64,000 nucleotides of DNA from Pseudomonas brassicacearum. GTDB taxonomy: Bacteria > Pseudomonadota > Gammaproteobacteria > Pseudomonadales > Pseudomonadaceae. Below are positions 58,743 through 64,000 of the stretch, piece after piece. A program made the translations under genes and the position numbers. Location of the stretch: assembly GCF_003732265.1 (NCBI RefSeq), contig NZ_MOBK01000007.1:186001-250000 (forward strand), written 5' to 3'. Below the pieces are notes generated by a model. That model ran no database searches. It was not told where the DNA came from and saw only the letters and a program-made list of their open reading frames with translations. How positions within the stretch are numbered: the first letter of the stretch is position 1; each line of letters starts with the position of its first letter.

Positions 58743-59711
58743 TCAAGAGCGCGGCGCATACGCAAACACATCAGCGCGCATTTGATGAGCATCCATCCCG
58801 GCGTTCACCAACGCATCCAGCGTGCCGTAGACCATGGCCGGTGAGCCGCTGGCGTAGACATGCAAGGCTTTCAGGTCCGGGAAATCCTCACACACCGCCT
58901 CGTGCAGCATCCCGCAACGCCCCTGCCAACCGCACTGATCACTGACGACCTTGTGCAGGAACAGATTGGGCAGCTTCAGCCATTCATCCCAATGCTCGAT
59001 CTGGTAAAAGTCTTCAGGACGACGCACGCCCCAGTACAGGTGCACCGGGTGCTTGAAGCCCGTGGCGCGGCAGTGTTCGATCAGGCTGTGGATCTGGCCC
59101 ATGCCTGTGCCAGCAGCGATCAGCACCAACGGGCCGTCCGGCAATTCCGCCAGATGGGTATCGCCGAAGGGCAGCTCGACTCGCACCATCCGATTGCGTT
59201 GCAGCTGCTCGATCAGGCTCAGCGCACTGCTTTCGCGCGCCAGCACATGAATTTCCAGATCGCGCCCGCCATGGGGAGCCGAGGCCAGCGAGAACGCGGA
59301 TTTTTCGCCGTTCTCGCGCTCGATCATCAAATACTGACCCGCGTGATAACGCGGTGGCTTGCCGGCCGGCGCGCGCAAACGCACGCGCCAGGTATCGCCG
59401 CCGACGTCCCTGCATTCAATGACCTGACACGACACGCTGCGCACCGGCAGTTCTCCCAGCGCGAGCACGCCATCCCACAGCACGATGCAGTCTTCCAGCG
59501 GCTCTGCTATGCAAGTGTAGAACTCGCCGTGGTCGTGCACATTGCCGGCTTGTTCGACCCGCCCTTCCACCAGCAACGCCGCGCACACGTGGCAGTTGCC
59601 GTTGCGGCAGCTTTGCGGGCATTCATAGCCCAGGCGCCGCGCACCATCGAGAATCCGCTCGCCGGGCAGAATATCCAGCACCGCTCCGGAGGGCTGCAAG
59701 GTTACACGCAT
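58743..59711 (-). CDS. [2Fe-2S] ferredoxin-NAD(P)H reductase coupled to ubiD
   Basis: The 322-residue product begins MRVTLQPSGAVLDILPGERI at ATG 59711, sharing one base with the ubiD stop; AGGA lies eight bases upstream. The N-terminal plant-type ferredoxin domain (1-90) has SCRNGNCHVC plus a later Cys in FYTCIAEP. An FAD domain with RYHAGQYLMIE and FSLASAP and an NAD(P) domain with IAAGTGMGQIHSL follow. Relatives include CDP-6-deoxyglucoseen reductase. In E. coli ubiD is followed by the flavin reductase gene fre, so a redox partner at this position is conserved in spirit. Confidence 0.88.
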   Translation of the reverse strand: MRVTLQPSGAVLDILPGERILDGARRLGYECPQSCRNGNCHVCAALLVEGRVEQAGNVHDHGEFYTCIAEPLEDCIVLWDGVLALGELPVRSVSCQVIECRDVGGDTWRVRLRAPAGKPPRYHAGQYLMIERENGEKSAFSLASAPHGGRDLEIHVLARESSALSLIEQLQRNRMVRVELPFGDTHLAELPDGPLVLIAAGTGMGQIHSLIEHCRATGFKHPVHLYWGVRRPEDFYQIEHWDEWLKLPNLFLHKVVSDQCGWQGRCGMLHEAVCEDFPDLKALHVYASGSPAMVYGTLDALVNAGMDAHQMRADVFAYAPRS

Positions 59712-61177
59712 CAATCTATTCCTAACTGATTCCAGATGGCATCGATCCGTTGGGTCACGGCGTCGTCCTTGACGATCACCCGGCCCCACTCGCGAGTGGT
59801 TTCGCCCGGCCATTTATGCGTGGCATCCAGGCCCATTTTCGAGCCCAGGCCCGAAACCGGCGAGGCGAAGTCGAGGTAGTCGATCGGCGTGTTGTCGATC
59901 ATCACCGTGTCGCGCTTGGGGTCCATGCGCGTGGTGATGGCCCAGATCACGTCGTTCCAGTCCCGCGCGTTGATGTCGTCATCGGTGACGATAACGAACT
60001 TGGTGTACATGAACTGTCGCAAAAACGACCAGACGCCAAGCATTACCCGCTTGGCGTGCCCCGGATACGACTTCTTCATGGTCACGATGGCCATGCGATA
60101 AGAGCAGCCTTCGGGCGGCAGGTAGAAATCGGTGATTTCCGGGAACTGCTTCTGCAGGATCGGCACGAACACTTCGTTCAGCGCCACCCCGAGAATCGCC
60201 GGTTCATCCGGCGGACGGCCGGTGTAGGTGCTGTGGTAGATCGGCTTGATCCGGTGGGTAATGCGCTCGACGGTGAACACCGGGAAGCTGTCGACTTCGT
60301 TGTAATAACCGGTGTGATCGCCGTACGGGCCTTCATCGGCCATTTCGCCCGGGTGGATCACGCCTTCGAGGATGATCTCGGCAGTGGCAGGGACTTGCAG
60401 GTCGTTGCCACGGCACTTCACCAGCTCGGTGCGGTTACCGCGCAGCAGACCGGCGAAGGCGTATTCGGAGAGGCTGTCCGGCACCGGCGTCACGGCACCG
60501 AGGATGGTCGCCGGGTCAGCGCCCAACGCCACGGACACCGGGAACGGCTGGCCGGGATGCTTCTCGCACCATTCGCGGTAATCCAGCGCGCCGCCACGGT
60601 GGCTCAACCAGCGCATGATGACCTTGTTGCGGCCAATCACTTGCTGACGGTAGATGCCGAGGTTCTGGCGGTCCTTGTTCGGACCTTTGGTGACGGTCAG
60701 GCCCCAGGTGATCAGCGGGCCGACGTCGCCGGGCCAGCAGGTTTGCACGGGGAGCATCGCCAGATCGACATCGTCGCCTTCGATGACCACTTCCTGGCAC
60801 ACCGCGTCTTTGACGACTTTCGGCGCCATGGCGATGATCTTGCGGAAGATCGGCAGCTTCGACCAGGCGTCTTTCAGCCCTTTCGGTGGCTCGGGTTCCT
60901 TGAGGAAGGCCAGCAACTTGCCGATCTCGCGCAGCTCGCTGACCGCCTCGGCACCCATGCCCATGGCGACCCGCTCGGGAGTGCCGAACAGGTTGCCGAG
61001 CACCGGAATGTCATAGCCGGTCGGGTTCTCGAACAGCAGCGCCGGGCCTTTGGCCCGCAGTGTGCGATCACAGACTTCAGTCATCTCCAGCACTGGAGAG
61101 ACGGGGATCTGGATGCGTTTCAACTCTCCGCGCTGCTCAAGCTGCTGCACGAAATCCCGAAGGTCCTTGAATTTCAT
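59711..61177 (-). CDS. ubiD: 4-hydroxy-3-polyprenylbenzoate decarboxylase UbiD
   Basis: The 488-residue enzyme decarboxylates the polyprenyl benzoate ring in ubiquinone synthesis, using prenylated FMN made by UbiX. Typical segments are MKFKDLRDFVQQLEQRGELK at the start, GIYRQQVIGRNKVIMRWLSH, and the cofactor and catalytic Glu-bearing part DEGPYGDHTGYY. ATG 61177 gives the family length; the frame's GTG four codons earlier is the alternative. It lies between an O-acyltransferase and its coupled reductase. Confidence 0.94.
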   Translation of the reverse strand: MKFKDLRDFVQQLEQRGELKRIQIPVSPVLEMTEVCDRTLRAKGPALLFENPTGYDIPVLGNLFGTPERVAMGMGAEAVSELREIGKLLAFLKEPEPPKGLKDAWSKLPIFRKIIAMAPKVVKDAVCQEVVIEGDDVDLAMLPVQTCWPGDVGPLITWGLTVTKGPNKDRQNLGIYRQQVIGRNKVIMRWLSHRGGALDYREWCEKHPGQPFPVSVALGADPATILGAVTPVPDSLSEYAFAGLLRGNRTELVKCRGNDLQVPATAEIILEGVIHPGEMADEGPYGDHTGYYNEVDSFPVFTVERITHRIKPIYHSTYTGRPPDEPAILGVALNEVFVPILQKQFPEITDFYLPPEGCSYRMAIVTMKKSYPGHAKRVMLGVWSFLRQFMYTKFVIVTDDDINARDWNDVIWAITTRMDPKRDTVMIDNTPIDYLDFASPVSGLGSKMGLDATHKWPGETTREWGRVIVKDDAVTQRIDAIWNQLGID

Positions 61178-61246
61178 TGACGATGGCACCCCTAAAATAG
61201 GCGTACATCCTACCTGCTCTGCCGTCTGCTGGCAGCTTATCGCTGA

Positions 61247-63250
61247 TTACCTGGCCGCATTCGGGTTGCCATTGCCGAGTGTTGACCGGGCTTGCAGGTG
61301 CCTGAATAACGGCTCAAGTGCCGGCGCAATGAACCGCGCACCGACCTCGGACAGGTGATTGTCGTCGGTGTACAGCGAATGACCATCGAGTTCGGCGCGG
61401 CAAAGACCTTCGTCATCGCACAGCAGCGGCGCCGGGTCGACCACGGTCACGCCGGGATTGGCGGCCGCTGTTTGCGCGAACAACTGGCTGATGAAGGCCT
61501 GACGCTTGAAGTGTTCGGTCACCGGCAACCCGACGTCATCGGTCGGACGATGCAACATGGCCAAGCGGCTGAGACGGTATGGCGGGCTGAACTGTTGCAG
61601 CGGCGCCTCTTTGACCAGCCAGACGCGATGCCCTTCATTGCGTAGTTGCCGGATCGTTGCCTGTAACCCTTCAGCCAGGCGCTGCTCGGCGATCGCCCGG
61701 TCATAACGGCCATGGGAGTCGCGCAGCACATACCCGAGATCTCCTTTCACATCGCCATAGAGGTACAGGCTCCAGCGTGCGACCAGCACCACATCGCCCA
61801 CCGATTGCGACTTCATGGCCTGCTCGACCCGGTGGTTGAAGCGGGCACACTGCGAATGGTGTTCCAGCCCTGCAATCGGAATGCAGCCCGGGGAGCTGGC
61901 GAGTATCACGCTGACACCGTGTTTTTGCGCGCCGTCGTCAAATACCGGAATCAACGCCGTGGCATGACTGTCGCCCCAGACCAACGCCTTTGATGCGGTA
62001 GGTGTGGGCGTCCCGTAATGACAAAAGAGCTTGTCGTCAGGGGTTTTGTCGTTGGCCAGGCAGCGCATCAGTTCCGGGCGCCACTCTTTCCCTTTGGCGT
62101 ACTGCAAGGCCTGCTCAGGCAGGCGCGCAGGCAAACCATCAGTCCAGCGCAACGTCTGGCCGGCCAGCCCCAGCACCAGCACACCACAAGCCGCCGCGAG
62201 CAGAATCTGCCGACGCCCCGCCAACAACCGCCGCTCGCGGAATGGCGTTTCGACGAATCGCCACGACAGATAACCCAACACCAGACTGAGCAGAATCAAC
62301 CCCGAAATATCAAACGGGCCTGGCTCGTCGACGCTGGCATAGCTGGCAAAGACAAACACCGGCCAGTGCCACAGGTACCAGGAATAGGAAATCAGCCCGA
62401 GCCCGACCAGTACACGACTGGCGAGCAAGCCACCGACGAGGGTTTGCCGATGGCCATTGGCCCAGATCAACGCAACTACGCCGAGAGTCGGCAGCAATGC
62501 GGCTGCACCAGGGAATGGCGTGCTTTTGTCATAACAGAACACGGCCAGCAGGATCAGAGCGGAGCCGGCCAGGCTCACCACTTGCGCCCCCGTAGAGGTC
62601 AGACGCCAACCGGTTCTCGGCGCAACCGCCAGCATGGCGCCGGCCAACAACTCCCAGGCGCGCATCGGCAACAGGAAAAAGGCTTTCTCGGGATGATGCG
62701 CCACGGCCCAGACGCTGAGCCCGAATGACACCAGCAACACTCCAAACAACGCCAGCCGCCAATGCTTGAGGCGACTCGACAGCACCGTCAGTAACAGCGG
62801 GAAGACAATATAGAACTGCTCTTCAACTGCCAGCGACCACGTGTGCAACAACGGCTTGAGATCGGAAGCGGCATCAAAATAGCCGTCCTGACGCATAAAC
62901 AGGATGTTGGAAACGAACATCACCTGGTAGCGCACCGAGCGGCCCAGTTCCTCGTAATCCTTGGGCGCCATCAGAAACCAGCCCACCGCCAGCACTGCGA
63001 GAATCATCACGAACAGCGCCGGCAAGATCCGCCGTGCACGACGCGCCCAGAAATCCACAAAGCTGAAGCGCCCGGCCTGGCGCTGATTCCAGATGATCGA
63101 GGTGATCAGGTAGCCGGAAATCACGAAGAAGATATCAACGCCGACGAAGCCGCCGGTGAAGCCGGGAACACCAAAATGGAACAACACCACCGCAATCACC
63201 GCGATTGCGCGTAAGCCGTCGATATCCCTTCGATAAGCAAGCGTGCTCAT
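61247..63250 (-). CDS. OafA/YrhL-type O-acyltransferase with SGNH domain
   Basis: The 667-residue membrane protein starts at ATG 63250 (MSTLAYRRDIDGLRAIAVIA). Residues about 1-360 are an acyltransferase-3 domain with ten or more helices and the catalytic His in VVLFHFGVPGFTGGFVGVD. Residues about 420-660 form a periplasmic SGNH hydrolase-like domain with LVWGDSHATALIP and the DxxH of YTDDNHLSEVG. Such proteins acetylate O-antigen, peptidoglycan or other glycans. No clear ribosome site is seen. It lies between ubiD and rho; as I remember it, PAO1 has an O-antigen acetylase there. Confidence 0.88.
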   Translation of the reverse strand: MSTLAYRRDIDGLRAIAVIAVVLFHFGVPGFTGGFVGVDIFFVISGYLITSIIWNQRQAGRFSFVDFWARRARRILPALFVMILAVLAVGWFLMAPKDYEELGRSVRYQVMFVSNILFMRQDGYFDAASDLKPLLHTWSLAVEEQFYIVFPLLLTVLSSRLKHWRLALFGVLLVSFGLSVWAVAHHPEKAFFLLPMRAWELLAGAMLAVAPRTGWRLTSTGAQVVSLAGSALILLAVFCYDKSTPFPGAAALLPTLGVVALIWANGHRQTLVGGLLASRVLVGLGLISYSWYLWHWPVFVFASYASVDEPGPFDISGLILLSLVLGYLSWRFVETPFRERRLLAGRRQILLAAACGVLVLGLAGQTLRWTDGLPARLPEQALQYAKGKEWRPELMRCLANDKTPDDKLFCHYGTPTPTASKALVWGDSHATALIPVFDDGAQKHGVSVILASSPGCIPIAGLEHHSQCARFNHRVEQAMKSQSVGDVVLVARWSLYLYGDVKGDLGYVLRDSHGRYDRAIAEQRLAEGLQATIRQLRNEGHRVWLVKEAPLQQFSPPYRLSRLAMLHRPTDDVGLPVTEHFKRQAFISQLFAQTAAANPGVTVVDPAPLLCDDEGLCRAELDGHSLYTDDNHLSEVGARFIAPALEPLFRHLQARSTLGNGNPNAAR

Positions 63251-63344
63251 AAACAAAAAATGCCAGTCAGATTTAAGTTTTGGGCGCGTCGACCCTTTCG
63301 ATTCTGTACAGACCAATCCCAGCCGCAAACCTTCCCTTTTTCTG

Positions 63345-63380
63345 CAAAAAAAATGGCGCCCCGAAGGACGCCATTTTCAG
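63345..63380 (-). terminator. Rho-independent terminator of rho
   Basis: On the minus strand AATGGCGTCC, a TTCG loop, then GGGGCGCCATT and a run of eight Ts, 16 bases after the rho stop. Confidence 0.88.
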
Positions 63381-63396
63381 CGGCTGAAAAACCGTC

Positions 63397-64000
<604 letters not shown>

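Overview
The window is a stretch of chromosome from a fluorescent Pseudomonas, most likely the P. fluorescens group. The evidence is the gene content, the GC-rich coding style, the many paired REP palindromes of Pseudomonas type, and gene orders that match Pseudomonas as I remember them (a spu polyamine cluster; argA, argE, gcv, ubi, pepP, zapA, 6S RNA, fau, glpT, ubiD, rho). It reads as core genome with modest accessory changes. I see no prophage, insertion sequence, CRISPR array, tRNA or rRNA.

Layout. 1-3.0 kb: the tail of a penicillin-acylase-family gene, a GlxA-type AraC regulator, and a divergent cyanamide-hydratase-like HD protein, separated by a 64-bp perfect hairpin. 3.0-14.5 kb: polyamine uptake and catabolism. 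spuB-C-D-E-F-G-H run on the minus strand and spuI runs divergently. The spuA gene that belongs at the head of the operon survives only as a truncated remnant without its catalytic part. A TetR regulator follows spuI. 14.6-25 kb: sulfur scavenging. The alkanesulfonate operon ssuEADCBF, the peroxiredoxin gene lsfA, two tandem OprD-family porins with a shared upstream element, and an orphan taurine-binding protein TauA lie together.

25-32.7 kb: arginine biosynthesis (argA, argE), a CYTH-type triphosphatase, an Lrp-family regulator, an orphan GspE/PilB-type ATPase and a small exported DUF2388 protein. 32.8-38.7 kb: the glycine cleavage genes gcvT, gcvH and gcvP, interrupted by a DegT/ArnB-type aminotransferase on the other strand. 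38.8-41.6 kb: ferric-iron uptake permease and binding protein without an ATPase. 41.7-48.2 kb: the ygfB-pepP-ubiH-(DUF4442)-ubiI operon, divergent from a zapB-like gene, zapA, 6S RNA and fau; this arrangement is also known from E. coli. 48.2-54 kb: an unlisted 51-residue membrane protein, an EVE-domain protein, and a three-gene HlyD/RbbA-like/ABC-permease exporter. 54-64 kb: a FliL-like exported protein, a quinone oxidoreductase, glpT, chaC, a small outer-membrane barrel protein, a ferredoxin-type reductase coupled to ubiD, an O-acyltransferase, and the 3' part of rho.

Functionally the window joins nitrogen and carbon recovery from polyamines and glycine, sulfur recovery from sulfonates, and ubiquinone synthesis. 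Fifteen REP loci of at least three arm types sit almost always between genes or at operon ends. The points most worth a second look are the decayed spuA, the duplicated oprD promoter module, a 16-codon cysteine-containing reading frame between the porins, the aminotransferase inside the gcv locus, and transporter parts that lack partners (TauA, the iron permease pair, GspE). Family assignments come from recognising sequence motifs; no database search was run.
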